DNA of 6,604 nt from a bacterium (GTDB lineage: Bacteria > Verrucomicrobiota > Verrucomicrobiae > Limisphaerales > J093), in the NCBI GenBank assembly GCA_021839785.1, contig JAKCAB010000818.1, forward strand, positions 1 to 6,604. Direction: 5' to 3'. How positions within the stretch are numbered: the first letter of the stretch is position 1; the number at the start of each line of letters is the position of its first letter. Positions 1 through 6,604 of the stretch are shown one piece after another. The position numbers and the translations under genes were made by a program. Under the pieces are notes generated by a model that was given only the letters and a program-made list of their open reading frames with translations, was not told the DNA's origin and searched no databases.

Positions 1-109
1 GCCCGTAACTGAACTTTTGGTTGGAATCCTTCAGCGCCTCCGCGTCAGCCGCCTGCGCGCCAACCGCGAGCAAGCCCGAAAGCGCCAGCCAAGACCAAGT
101 GTATTTCAT
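1..109 (-). CDS. Secreted protein, N-terminal fragment; probable FKBP-type peptidyl-prolyl isomerase (cut by window edge)
   Basis: The start is the ATG read on the minus strand at 109-107; 36 codons are visible before the window ends. The protein opens with a short basic n-region (MKY), a hydrophobic stretch (roughly residues 5-17, WSWLALSGLLAVG) and a signal-peptidase-I-like AQA site around residues 18-20, so it should be exported. The mature part begins ADAEALKDSNQKFSYG. This resembles the dimerisation region at the N-terminus of FkpA/Mip-type FKBP prolyl isomerases, where a 'L.d...k.SYaiG' motif follows the signal peptide; these proteins help fold exported proteins. The catalytic FKBP domain would lie outside the window, so the family call rests on about ten residues. 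No clear Shine-Dalgarno sequence precedes the ATG. The gene is divergent from the TIM-barrel gene. Confidence 0.55.
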   Translation of the reverse strand, partial: MKYTWSWLALSGLLAVGAQAADAEALKDSNQKFSYG

Positions 110-236
110 AAAATTAGCCGTCGTTCGCAACGAAGATTTCGGAAACCGCCCGGCGTTTCAACAGCAAAAGCGACTACCCTGTGGACGCACTTCACTTCGC
201 CGTGGAACAAAACCAGGCCGCTGTTAGACTGCCGCC
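110..236. promoter_or_regulatory. Divergent intergenic spacer (presumed promoters both ways)
   Basis: This 127-bp gap separates the outward-facing FKBP-like gene and the TIM-barrel gene, so it must carry the start signals of both. On the minus strand TTGAAA, a 17-base gap and AATCTT form a weak sigma-70-like pair; on the plus strand TAGACT lies too close to the ATG at 237 to serve as a usual -10 box. Neither is convincing. No purine-rich ribosome site stands out before either start codon. No repeats or palindromes of note were seen. Confidence 0.3.
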
Positions 237-1202
237 ATGCAAACCCTTTCCCGCCGCACGTTTCTGGGCCGTTCGCTCAGCGCCGCTCTTTTCGCCACCG
301 CCGCCGGCGCCGCGCCCGGCTTCCTGGCGTCCGCTGCCCCAAACCGGCGCCCGACCCTTGCGATCCGTCTTGGCGGCCCGCTGTTCAATGCACCGTCCGA
401 TCCCAATGCGTTGGCAAAGGCCCACCGCGATCTCGGCTACGCCGCCGCATATTGTCCAAACATTTCCTTGCAGGACGCCGCCGCGATCAATACCACCCGC
501 GAGGCGTTTGCCCTGCACGGCGTGGTCATTTCCGAGGTCGGGCGTTGGGTGAACCTGCTCGACGCCAGAGCCGAGAAACGCAGCGAACACCTCAAGACCG
601 TCACCGACGGCCTGGCGCTCGCGGACGAGGTGGGCGCGCTGTGTTGCGTGGACATCGCCGGCTCCTTCAACGAAACGATCTGGTACGGCCCGCACCCCGA
701 CAACTTGTCGCCTCGCTTCTTCGACGCCGCGGTCGAGAACGCGCGCAAAATCATCGACGCCGTGAAGCCGAAGCGCGCGAAGTTCTGTTACGAAATGATG
801 GGCTGGGCCTTGCCGGACAGTGCGGACTCCTGCCTGCGGATGCTCAAGGCGGTGGACCGGCCGGCCTTCGGCGTACACCTCGATCCCTGCAACCTGGTCA
901 ATTCGCCCCGTCTTTTCTATCGCAACACCGACCTGCTCAACGAATGTTTCGACAAGCTCGGCCGCTGGATCGTCAGTTGCCACGCCAAAGACCTCGCCTG
1001 GGAAGTTGAGATGAACGTGCATTTCCGCGAAGTCATTCCCGGCCGCGGCCAACTGGATTACGCGACCTACCTGCGCCGCCTCGCCGAACTGCCGCACCAG
1101 CCGCCGCTCATGCTCGAACACCTGAGCACCGCCGCCGAATACGACGAAGCCCGCCAGCACATCCAACGCGTCGGCCACGGTGCGGGCCTGGCGTTCGCAT
1201 GA
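237..1202 (+). CDS. Tat-exported sugar phosphate isomerase/epimerase-like TIM-barrel protein
   Basis: This 321-residue protein belongs to the xylose-isomerase-like TIM-barrel (AP endonuclease 2) superfamily, whose members isomerise or epimerise sugars and related compounds using a divalent metal. A twin-arginine signal is clear: SRRTFLG at residues 5-11, then an Ala-rich hydrophobic stretch to about residue 34, so the folded, metal-loaded protein is probably exported to the periplasm. The barrel starts near residue 40. Likely metal ligands in family positions are E186 (FCYEMMGW), D216 (GVHLDP), H249 (VSCHAKD) and E294 (LMLEHL). GRGQLDY at 270-275 matches the family's 'GxGxlDy' turn before the last helix. 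The ATG at 237 is chosen because it gives the complete Tat signal. The stop overlaps the next start (ATGA, 1199-1202), which implies translational coupling. The substrate cannot be read from the sequence. Confidence 0.85.
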   Translation: MQTLSRRTFLGRSLSAALFATAAGAAPGFLASAAPNRRPTLAIRLGGPLFNAPSDPNALAKAHRDLGYAAAYCPNISLQDAAAINTTREAFALHGVVISEVGRWVNLLDARAEKRSEHLKTVTDGLALADEVGALCCVDIAGSFNETIWYGPHPDNLSPRFFDAAVENARKIIDAVKPKRAKFCYEMMGWALPDSADSCLRMLKAVDRPAFGVHLDPCNLVNSPRLFYRNTDLLNECFDKLGRWIVSCHAKDLAWEVEMNVHFREVIPGRGQLDYATYLRRLAELPHQPPLMLEHLSTAAEYDEARQHIQRVGHGAGLAFA

Positions 1203-2299
1203 ACGGATTCCCCGAACGGCTCCGGCAGGTTGATCTGACGCGGGTCGAGTGGCGCGGCCGGCGCTGGTTCTATTTCGGCGGGTGCGATTACTTCCGGCTC
1301 AGCCGGCATCCGCGGGTGATCGCGGCGGCACGCGAAGCCTTGGAAACACACGGTTTCGGCGTCGCGGCCTCGCGGCTCACCACCGGCAACCACCCGCTGT
1401 TCGCCGAACTCGAAACCTGGCTGGCGCGCTTTTTCCATGCCGAGCGGGCGCTGCTGGTCGATTCCGGCTACGCCACCAATTCCATCGTCGCCCGCGCCCT
1501 GGCTGGCGACGTGACCCGCGCCTTCCTCGACGCCCACGCCCACGCCAGCCTCCGCGATGCCGCGTCCGAACTGGACTGCGCGGTCGTCGAGTTCCAGCAC
1601 TGCGAACCGGATGATCTGCGGCGTCGCTTACGGCGATTGCCGGCACGCGCCAGGCCGTTGATTTTGACCGACGGCGTGTTCAGCCACGACGGCTCGCTCG
1701 CCCCGCTGGCGGCGTACTTGGAGTTGCTGCCGAAGGCCGGCCGGTTGCTCGTGGACGATGCGCATGGCGTCGGCACTTTGGGAAAGCACGGGCGCGGTAC
1801 GCTGGAAGAATGCGGCGTCCGCGATCCGCGGATCGTTTGCACCGGCACGCTCAGCAAGGCGTTTGGCTCGTTCGGCGGATTCGTGCTGGGCAACCGCGCA
1901 CTCATCGACCGCATCGTGACCAGCAGCCGCTGGTTCGGCGCCAGCACGCCAATTCCGTTGCCTGCGGCGGCAGCGGCCCTGGCCGCGGGCCAACTCATCG
2001 AAGGCGACCAACCGATGCGGGCGCGCCTGCGAGCCAACACCGCGAAGCTCAAAGCAACGGCGCACGCCGCGGGATTCGCGGTCCCGGACAGTCCGGCGCC
2101 GATGATCGGCGTGGTGCTCCCCGAACCGGCGACCAACGCGCACCTGCGCCGCGCGCTGCTGGCGCGCGGAGTCTATCCCAGCCACATCCGTTATCCGGGC
2201 GGCCCGCCGGGCGGGTACTTCCGATTCGCGATCTCGAGCGAGCACCGACCGGAAGAACTCGATCGTCTCGCGGACGCGTTGCGCGCCGTCGCTCGCTGA
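1199..2299 (+). CDS. PLP-dependent alpha-oxoamine-synthase-like enzyme (BioF/KBL family, atypical)
   Basis: This 366-residue fold-type I PLP enzyme resembles 8-amino-7-oxononanoate synthase and 2-amino-3-ketobutyrate CoA ligase, which join an amino acid to an acyl-CoA with loss of CO2, or the reverse. Visible family features are GFGVAASRLTTGNH (52-65), AHASL with the PLP-stacking H115, VDDAHG with D186 and H189, TGTLSKAFGSFGG (215-227) with the Schiff-base K220, and a C-terminal R342 where the family's substrate-carboxylate arginine sits. It is somewhat short for the family (about 385-400). Near the N-terminus the usual 'SNDYLGL' reads GGCDYFRL (27-34), so the conserved Asn is Cys29 and the Gly is Arg33. 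No biotin or threonine-degradation gene is nearby, so I would not call it bioF or kbl. It has no signal peptide and is cytoplasmic. The start lies inside the upstream gene's stop (ATGA), indicating one operon. Confidence 0.85.
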   Translation: MNGFPERLRQVDLTRVEWRGRRWFYFGGCDYFRLSRHPRVIAAAREALETHGFGVAASRLTTGNHPLFAELETWLARFFHAERALLVDSGYATNSIVARALAGDVTRAFLDAHAHASLRDAASELDCAVVEFQHCEPDDLRRRLRRLPARARPLILTDGVFSHDGSLAPLAAYLELLPKAGRLLVDDAHGVGTLGKHGRGTLEECGVRDPRIVCTGTLSKAFGSFGGFVLGNRALIDRIVTSSRWFGASTPIPLPAAAAALAAGQLIEGDQPMRARLRANTAKLKATAHAAGFAVPDSPAPMIGVVLPEPATNAHLRRALLARGVYPSHIRYPGGPPGGYFRFAISSEHRPEELDRLADALRAVAR

Positions 2300-2325
2300 G
2301 CGGCGACAGGGATCTGCGACGGCGC
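2283..2325 (+). terminator. Long inverted repeat spanning the operon's stop codon (possible terminator or 3' end structure)
   Basis: GCGCCGTCGC at 2283-2292 is the exact reverse complement of GCGACGGCGC at 2316-2325, giving a 10-bp GC-only-plus-one-AT stem around a 23-base loop. The left arm lies in the last codons of the PLP enzyme and the TGA (2297-2299) is in the loop. No T-run follows, so this is not a textbook intrinsic terminator. It could still block 3' exonucleases or act with Rho. Competing short hairpins exist (ACGGC/GCCGT at 2319-2332). Confidence 0.35.
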
Positions 2326-2473
2326 CAGCCGTGGCCTACCCGGAGGAACCAAGCGCGCAGCCCCACCCACCTGCGCCAACCGCGCACCGGTCTCGGCATT
2401 GGCGGTTTTCCTGAAGCACGAGTCTGTGTCATCCGCGCAAGCGATCCCCTTTCCCAAGCCGCCGGGCATTGAG
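2300..2473. other. Convergent intergenic spacer without recognised gene
   Basis: These 174 bp lie between the PLP-enzyme stop (plus strand) and the aldo/keto reductase remnant's stop (minus strand). Open frames crossing it are continuations of out-of-frame reading of the neighbours and show no family motifs. Apart from the right arm of the inverted repeat at 2316-2325, nothing was recognised. Confidence 0.5.
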
Positions 2474-3175
2474 TCACAGACCTTCAACTTCGGTAATTTC
2501 CGCGGGCGTGAGCCGGAAATCCAGGGCGCCGATGATGCCTTCCACCTGCTTCGCGCTGCGCGCGCCGACAATCGCGCCGGTCACCGCCGGATGATTCAAC
2601 GTCCAGGCAATGGCCGCTTCGCCCGGAGTGCGGCCATGTCGCGCACCAACGGCACGCAACCGTTCCAGCACCTTGAGGTTTGCCGACAATTTCGGTTCCT
2701 GGAATTGTTCGTTCCGGGCTCGCCAATCGTTCTTTGGCAGCGACGCAATCCGTTCGCGTGTCATCGCGCCGGTGAGCAGGCCGGAAGCCATCGGCGAATA
2801 AACAATCACGCCCACGCCCGCGCGCTGGCACCAAGGCAACTGCGCCATCTCCACGTCGCGGCGGATGAGCGAATACGGCGGTTGCAGCGACGTAGCGCGC
2901 GCGCTGGACTGCAACTTCTCCAGTTCCTCGACACCGGCGTTTGACACGCCAATCCAGCGGACTTTGCCTTCCTTTTGGAGCGTCGCGAGCGTGTTCCAGC
3001 CTTCGACCGTTTCGTTCAAGTCGTCGGCCGTCCAGTGGATTTGGTAGAGGTCAATCACGTCGGTCTTGAGCCGGCGGAGGCTGGCTTCGCACTCGCGCCG
3101 GACGGATTCCGCGCGCAGGGAATAACCCACCTTGCCCCCGTTGTCCCAAATCATTCCGCATTTGGTGAACTGGGC
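2474..3175 (-). pseudogene. Aldo/keto reductase, N-terminally truncated
   Basis: About 231 residues match the C-terminal two thirds of an aldo/keto reductase, NADPH-dependent TIM-barrel oxidoreductases of about 310-330 residues. Recognisable parts, in order from 3169, are FTKCG (the family's 'TK.G' with the catalytic Lys, codon 3163-3161), LKTDVIDLYQIHW (catalytic His, codon 3037-3035), VRWIGVSN, SLQPPYSLIRRDVE, VIVYSPMASGLLTG and the cofactor-binding tail IVGARSAKQVEG before a normal C-terminus. Missing are the first 80-90 residues, including the catalytic Asp and Tyr of the 'DTA..YG' segment. Upstream of FTKCG the reading frame stays open to an ATG at 3262, but those 31 residues are an out-of-frame translation of the neighbouring transposase. 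The gene is therefore very unlikely to be active. The retained part has no internal stop, so the break looks fairly recent. Confidence 0.85.
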
Positions 3176-3654
3176 TTGCCTTTCCAACCATTGATCAGCT
3201 TTACCAGCGGCACGTCCCAAACGTCCACGACCAAATGAACGTGATTCGGCATGACGACCCACGCCTGCATCCGATAATCGCGCCCATCGGCTTCGAGTAA
3301 AGTTTTCTCGACGCGTTCCGCCACATCCCGTCGCCGAAGCCAGCAGTCACCATGACCACGATCCAACCAAGCCTCCAACTTTCGACGTTTCACAGAATCA
3401 TCCGGCTCTTTCAGAATCGCTTCAAACTCCGCGCGGCGCGTGACCGGAAAGGAATCGTGAAGTTGAAACGTGACGAACTGCGTGACGCCCGGCGCATCGA
3501 AGTGCGGCAAGGAACCGCGTTGATGCCAGCCGCGAAACCCCTTTTTCAATTCTTCAACGGATGGTTTCCAATCCCGTTCACGTTTGCCGCGGATGAGTTC
3601 GAGCAGACCGAGATTCTTTGGCGGCGTGCGCCGAACTGGTGTCGACGATTCCAT
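3151..3654 (-). pseudogene. REP-associated tyrosine transposase (RAYT, Y1 family), C-terminally truncated
   Basis: RAYTs are single-domain HUH endonucleases related to IS200/IS605 TnpA that act on REP palindromes. The ATG at 3654 is preferred (167 residues); an in-frame ATG at 3687 would begin inside the REP sequence. N-terminal segments typical of this subgroup are seen: GWHQRGSLPHFD, VTQFVTFQLHDS, KLEAWLDRGHGDCWL. Then comes the HUH metal site in MPNHVHLVVD (H138 and H140 from the 3654 start, codons 3243-3241 and 3237-3235), and LVKLINGWKG. Just after this the family normally continues through a 'FW..eYfDr.iRd' helix holding the catalytic Tyr. Here the frame leaves the homology near 3175 and stops at 3151, inside aldo/keto reductase sequence. 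Without the Tyr the protein cannot cleave DNA. It lies 7 bp from a REP element and runs in the same direction as the broken reductase. Confidence 0.85.
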
Positions 3655-3660
3655 TACGCA

Positions 3661-3685
3661 AGGAGCGCGGCATTCATGCCGCTTC
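3661..3685 (+). repeat. REP-like palindrome, copy 1
   Basis: This 25-base element starts AGGAG and contains the palindrome GCGGCAT-TC-ATGCCGC (3667-3682), a 7-bp perfect stem. A GGAG or GTAG tetranucleotide at the foot of a palindrome is the published signature of REPs served by RAYT transposases. It sits immediately upstream of the RAYT start codon, with its GGAG end nearest the gene. Confidence 0.75.
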
Positions 3686-3743
3686 ACTTGCCGAGTGTAG
3701 GGAGACTCTGGAAAATTTCTAGCGTTCTATTTATACGGACGTT
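3686..3743. other. Spacer between inverted REP copies
   Basis: These 58 bases are the only clearly AT-richer stretch nearby (aaaatttct, ttctatttata). They contain GTAGGGAG at 3697-3704 and a weak GAGT/ACTC stem (3693-3696 with 3705-3708). No gene or known element was recognised. Confidence 0.4.
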
Positions 3744-3768
3744 GAAGCGGCGTGAACGCCGCACTCCT
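3744..3768 (-). repeat. REP-like palindrome, copy 2 (inverted relative to copy 1)
   Basis: Read on the minus strand this is the same 25-base element as 3661-3685 with three differences. The stem is GCGGCGT-GA-ACGCCGC on the plus strand (3747-3762). Two of the three differences fall on paired stem positions and swap an A-T pair for a G-C pair, so the hairpin is kept. The third is C to T next to the GGAG foot. The two copies form an inverted pair with the GGAG ends facing outward, 58 bp apart, like a BIME unit. Confidence 0.75.
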
Positions 3769-3769
3769 G

Positions 3770-3985
<216 letters not shown>

Positions 3986-4092
3986 AGCAAGAGGCCGATG
4001 GCAGCGACCGGGACGGTCGCGCTCGTCTTCAATTGGGTATCCGAAAAATGGCAGGCCGTGCAAGCGGTTCGCCTCGGTCCTGGGCGGCCCGC
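3986..4092. other. Unassigned stretch between carB remnant and DUF1501 stop
   Basis: No gene is supported in these 107 bp. It may be decayed continuation of the carB remnant in a shifted frame, but no frame shows clear CarB motifs. It contains the hairpin listed separately at 4004-4020. Confidence 0.4.
4004..4020 (-). terminator. Perfect 7-bp hairpin downstream of the DUF1501 gene
   Basis: GCGACCG at 4004-4010 pairs exactly with CGGTCGC at 4014-4020 around a 3-base loop (GGA). It lies 72 bp past the DUF1501 stop on the minus strand. No T-run follows in that direction, so a terminator role is only possible. In DNA this GC-rich, one hairpin of this size may be chance. Confidence 0.3.
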
Positions 4093-5547
4093 TCAGGCGA
4101 CAATCGCTTTCACCACCTCGCCGGACACGTCGGTCAGGCGAAAATCGCGACCTTGAAAACGATACGTCAGCCGGGTGTGTTCGATGCCGAAGAGGTACAG
4201 GATGGTCGCGTGTAAGTCGTGGACGTGGACCTTGTCATTCACGGCGTAGAAACCGAATTCGTCCGTCGCGCCATGCACGAGCCCGCCTTTCACGCCGCCG
4301 CCCGCCATCCAGACGGTATAGCCGTGCGGGTGGTGATCGCGGCCGATTTGATCCGGCTTGAGCGCGCCTTGCATCATCGGCGTGCGGCCGAACTCGCCGC
4401 CCCACAACACCAGCGTCGAGTCCAGCAAACCGCGCTGCTTGAGATCTTTGATCAACGCCACCGCCGCCTGATCGGTCTCGGCGCAGCGCTTTTTGAGGTC
4501 GAAAACCAAGTTGCCGTCCGGGCCGCCGTGGTGGTCCCAGCCGCGATGGTAAAGTTGAACAAAACGCACGCCGCGCTCGACCAGTCGCCGCGCGAGCAGG
4601 CAGTTGTTGGCGAATGAAGCCCGGCCCGGCGTGGTGCCGTACAGGTCGTGCATGGTCGGCGGTTCCTTCGCAATATCCATCACGTCCGGCACGCTGGTTT
4701 GCATCCGGTACGCGAGCTCGTAGGCAGCGATGCGGGTCTCGATCTCGGGATCGTGCAGCACGTCGTAGCGCATCTGGTTGAGGTCGCGCAGCACATCCAG
4801 CGATTCGCGCCGCCTCTGCGCGCCCATGCCGGGCGGGTTGTTCACGAAGAGGACCGGGTCGCCCTGCGAACGCAGTTGGACGCCTTGGTGAACGGTCGGG
4901 AGAAAACCGCTGCCCCAGGCGCTGTTGGTGAGCGGCTGGCCCACGCCGGTCATCAACACCACAAACGCGGGCAGGTCCTTGTTTTCGCTGCCCAGCCCGT
5001 AACTGAACCACGAGCCCATGCTGGGTCGGCCGGCCAGTTGGGCGCCGGTGTTCATGAAGATCGTCGCCGGGTCGTGGTTGAAGGCCTCCGAGTGGACGCC
5101 TTGCAGGAAGCACACGTCGTCAGTGATGGTCTGCAAATGCGGCAGCAGTTCGGAGAGCCAGACGCCGGACTGGCCGTACTGCGCGAACTTGTAGCGCGAG
5201 CCCAGCAGGGCCGCCTCCTTGCCGATCTGGGCGAGACGGACGTTTTTCACCAGCGACTCCGGCACCCGCTGGCCGTCGCGTTTGTTCAACTCGGGCTTGT
5301 AGTCCAGAAGGTCCAGGTGCGACGGCCCGCCCGACATGAAGAGATAGATGATATTCTTCGCTTTCGGCGCGAAGTGCGGACCAAGGGGAAGTTTCGCTCT
5401 CGCGGCAGTCGGGACCGAAGCGTCGGCGGCGAACAGGCGCTCGTTGAGCAGCGACGCGAGTGCCATCGCCCCCATGCCGGTGGTGCATTGTTGGAGAAAG
5501 CGGCGGCGGGTCGTCGCGCGGATTTGGTCGAGTCGATCTGGATTCAT
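4093..5547 (-). CDS. DUF1501 domain protein, Tat-exported
   Basis: This complete 484-residue protein of the DUF1501 family belongs to the alkaline-phosphatase/sulfatase-like fold. The family is abundant in Planctomycetes and Verrucomicrobia, and its reaction is not established. The ATG at 5547 is chosen because it gives a full twin-arginine signal, TRRRFLQQ at 13-20, followed by a hydrophobic stretch to about 35 and a likely cleavage near LFAADA (38-43). Family blocks follow in order: [20 protein letters not shown] (66-85), [12 protein letters not shown] (175-186), [13 protein letters not shown] (329-341), [12 protein letters not shown] (379-390), [21 protein letters not shown] (402-422) and the [10 protein letters not shown] end region (441-450). 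The His and Asp residues in these blocks are likely metal ligands by analogy with the fold. It is the second gene of a minus-strand pair, 32 bp after the DUF1553 stop. The frame is open upstream of 5547 to 6111, but that stretch is DUF1553 read out of frame. Confidence 0.92.
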   Translation of the reverse strand: MNPDRLDQIRATTRRRFLQQCTTGMGAMALASLLNERLFAADASVPTAARAKLPLGPHFAPKAKNIIYLFMSGGPSHLDLLDYKPELNKRDGQRVPESLVKNVRLAQIGKEAALLGSRYKFAQYGQSGVWLSELLPHLQTITDDVCFLQGVHSEAFNHDPATIFMNTGAQLAGRPSMGSWFSYGLGSENKDLPAFVVLMTGVGQPLTNSAWGSGFLPTVHQGVQLRSQGDPVLFVNNPPGMGAQRRRESLDVLRDLNQMRYDVLHDPEIETRIAAYELAYRMQTSVPDVMDIAKEPPTMHDLYGTTPGRASFANNCLLARRLVERGVRFVQLYHRGWDHHGGPDGNLVFDLKKRCAETDQAAVALIKDLKQRGLLDSTLVLWGGEFGRTPMMQGALKPDQIGRDHHPHGYTVWMAGGGVKGGLVHGATDEFGFYAVNDKVHVHDLHATILYLFGIEHTRLTYRFQGRDFRLTDVSGEVVKAIVA

Positions 5548-5579
5548 AGGCGTAAAAGAGTGGCAGGCCGTCCCGCGGA

Positions 5580-6604
5580 TCAGCCTTTCGTCAAAGTCTC
5601 GTCGAGGTTCAGGAGCACATTCGCCACCATCATCCACGCAGCCAATTGGCGGGTGTCCAGCGTGGACGGGCGGTCCGCGGAACCCACGGCCAGCAGCTTC
5701 TCGGCGGCCTGCGGTTCCTGTTCGAAGCTGCGGCGTTCCTGGTCGAGGAACGCCAGCAGGCGCGCGCGTTCGGCCTCGGTGGGTTTGCGCGCCGTGCACA
5801 GGCGGAAGGCGAATTCGATCTGCTGGGCTGGCGTGGCGCCGCCTTCCTGCAAGACCCGTTGGGCGAGCACACGCGCGGCTTCCAGGAGCGTCGGTTCGTT
5901 CAAGCCGGCGAGCGCCTGGAGCGGCGTGTTCGTGCGCGGCCGACGCGAGGCGCAAACGTCGCGGCTCGGCGCGTCGAAGGTCGCAAAGGTTGGGTAAGTG
6001 CAGACCCTCCGCCAGAACGTGTACACTCCGCGGCGATACAGTTCCGGCCCGATGCTGGTCGGCCACTCGTCCATGCCGATCTCCGGCCGCAAGAAGCCGA
6101 TTTCTTTCCACAGGTTCGGAACCTGGACCGGATAGACGCTGGGCCCGCCGGTCTCAGGGTTCAGCAAACCGCTGACGGTGAGGGCCTGGTCGCGGATCAT
6201 TTCGGCGTCCATCCGGAACCGCGGTCCCCGGGCCAGCAGCCGGTTATACAGGTCTTTCTGGAGCAATTCCTCGCTGGCGGCGGCGCTTTGCCGATAGGTG
6301 GCCGAAGTAACGATCAAACGCAGGATGTGCTTCACGTCCCACGGGTGAGCCGGGGAGCCAACGGTTGGCGACATAAACTCGCAGGCGAGCCAGTCGAGCA
6401 ACTCCGGGTGCGACGGCGGTTCGCCCTGCCGGCCAAAGTCCTCGCTGGTCTTGACGATGCCGATGCCGAAGCAACGTTCCCAAAGCCGGTTCACCGTGAC
6501 CCGCGCGGTCAAGGGGTTCGCGGGATCGACCAGCCAGCGTGCCAGCGCAAGCCGGTTCGGCGGCAGGTTCGCCGGCAGCGGCGGCAGAAAGGCGGGCACG
6601 CCGG
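5580..6604 (-). CDS. DUF1553 (PSD1) domain protein, C-terminal part, cut by window edge
   Basis: The last 341 codons of a DUF1553 protein are visible; the 5' part lies beyond the right edge. Full-length members are usually 700-1100 residues, with a signal peptide and often a cytochrome-c-like and DUF1549 domain before DUF1553, and are exported. Visible DUF1553 blocks in order are [20 protein letters not shown] with [94 protein letters not shown] and [17 protein letters not shown]. The tail ends in [21 protein letters not shown], the usual end of the family, so the stop at 5582-5580 is natural. Its function is unknown; it is regularly found next to DUF1501 genes, and linkage to polysaccharide or sulfated-glycan use has been proposed. 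It is the upstream gene of the operon with the DUF1501 gene. Confidence 0.92.
   Translation of the reverse strand, partial: GVPAFLPPLPANLPPNRLALARWLVDPANPLTARVTVNRLWERCFGIGIVKTSEDFGRQGEPPSHPELLDWLACEFMSPTVGSPAHPWDVKHILRLIVTSATYRQSAAASEELLQKDLYNRLLARGPRFRMDAEMIRDQALTVSGLLNPETGGPSVYPVQVPNLWKEIGFLRPEIGMDEWPTSIGPELYRRGVYTFWRRVCTYPTFATFDAPSRDVCASRRPRTNTPLQALAGLNEPTLLEAARVLAQRVLQEGGATPAQQIEFAFRLCTARKPTEAERARLLAFLDQERRSFEQEPQAAEKLLAVGSADRPSTLDTRQLAAWMMVANVLLNLDETLTKG

Noticed and set aside
200..236. TGGAAC/TAGACT as a promoter for the TIM-barrel gene
   Set aside because: The match is weak and the -10-like box is only a few bases from the ATG, leaving no room for a normal transcript start.
192..1178. 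328-codon open frame on the minus strand opposite the TIM-barrel gene
   Set aside because: It is antisense to a gene with clear family motifs, has Gly/Arg/Ala-rich low-complexity content and no recognisable domain; this is typical of GC-rich DNA.
3176..3262. In-frame N-terminal 29-31 residues making the aldo/keto reductase look like a 262-residue protein
   Set aside because: This segment is the transposase gene read in another frame and does not resemble a reductase N-terminus.
3655..3687. Alternative transposase start at 3687
   Set aside because: The extra 11 residues are encoded by the REP element and the flanking bases; the ATG at 3654 begins the part that looks like the family.
3986..4156. 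Continuation of the carB frame to a stop at 4156
   Set aside because: Residues after LSGLGGD do not match CarB in this or the other plus frames with any confidence, and the end overlaps the DUF1501 gene.
4648..5997. 449-codon plus-strand open frame opposite DUF1501/DUF1553
   Set aside because: It spans two genes with strong family motifs on the minus strand and shows no domain of its own.
5548..6111. 188-codon upstream extension of the DUF1501 frame
   Set aside because: It overlaps the DUF1553 coding sequence out of frame and would place the Tat signal in the middle of a protein. The ATG at 5547 gives a proper signal peptide.

Overview
The window reads as GC-rich DNA from a planctomycete or, more likely, a verrucomicrobium (Pedosphaera/Limisphaerales type). 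The main reasons are a paired DUF1553/DUF1501 gene set, a Tat-dependent xylose-isomerase-like TIM-barrel protein, a REP-associated tyrosine transposase (RAYT) fragment of the long N-terminal type, and a carbamoyl-phosphate synthase remnant whose best recalled match is to this phylum. The phylum is inferred from remembered families. No search was run.

Layout. (1) Positions 1-109, minus: first 36 codons of a secreted protein, probably an FKBP-type peptidyl-prolyl isomerase, cut by the left edge. (2) A 127-bp divergent spacer, 110-236. (3) Positions 237-2299, plus: a two-gene unit joined by an ATGA overlap. It encodes a Tat-exported sugar-phosphate isomerase/epimerase-like protein and an atypical alpha-oxoamine-synthase-fold PLP enzyme (BioF/KBL-like). 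A long inverted repeat spans its end. (4) A 174-bp convergent spacer. (5) Positions 2474-3985: a cluster of broken genes. An aldo/keto reductase lacks its N-terminal third and is joined in the same orientation to a RAYT transposase that lacks its C-terminus. Next come two REP-like palindromes in inverted orientation and a roughly 72-codon plus-strand fragment of carB. (6) Positions 4093-6604, minus: the C-terminal part of a DUF1553 protein followed after 32 bp by a complete Tat-exported DUF1501 protein, an ordinary operon for these phyla.

How the parts fit. The DUF1553/DUF1501 pair and the TIM-barrel/PLP-enzyme pair look intact and functional. The middle 1.5 kb looks like the product of several rearrangements around REP/RAYT sequences: three unrelated truncated genes, two of which meet at a joint a few bases wide, while the third starts 2 bp from a REP element. 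I see no convincing new defence or biosynthetic system. The most unusual signals are the REP pair with compensatory stem changes, the carB fragment abutting it, the RAYT/AKR joint, and the non-canonical residues in the PLP enzyme.
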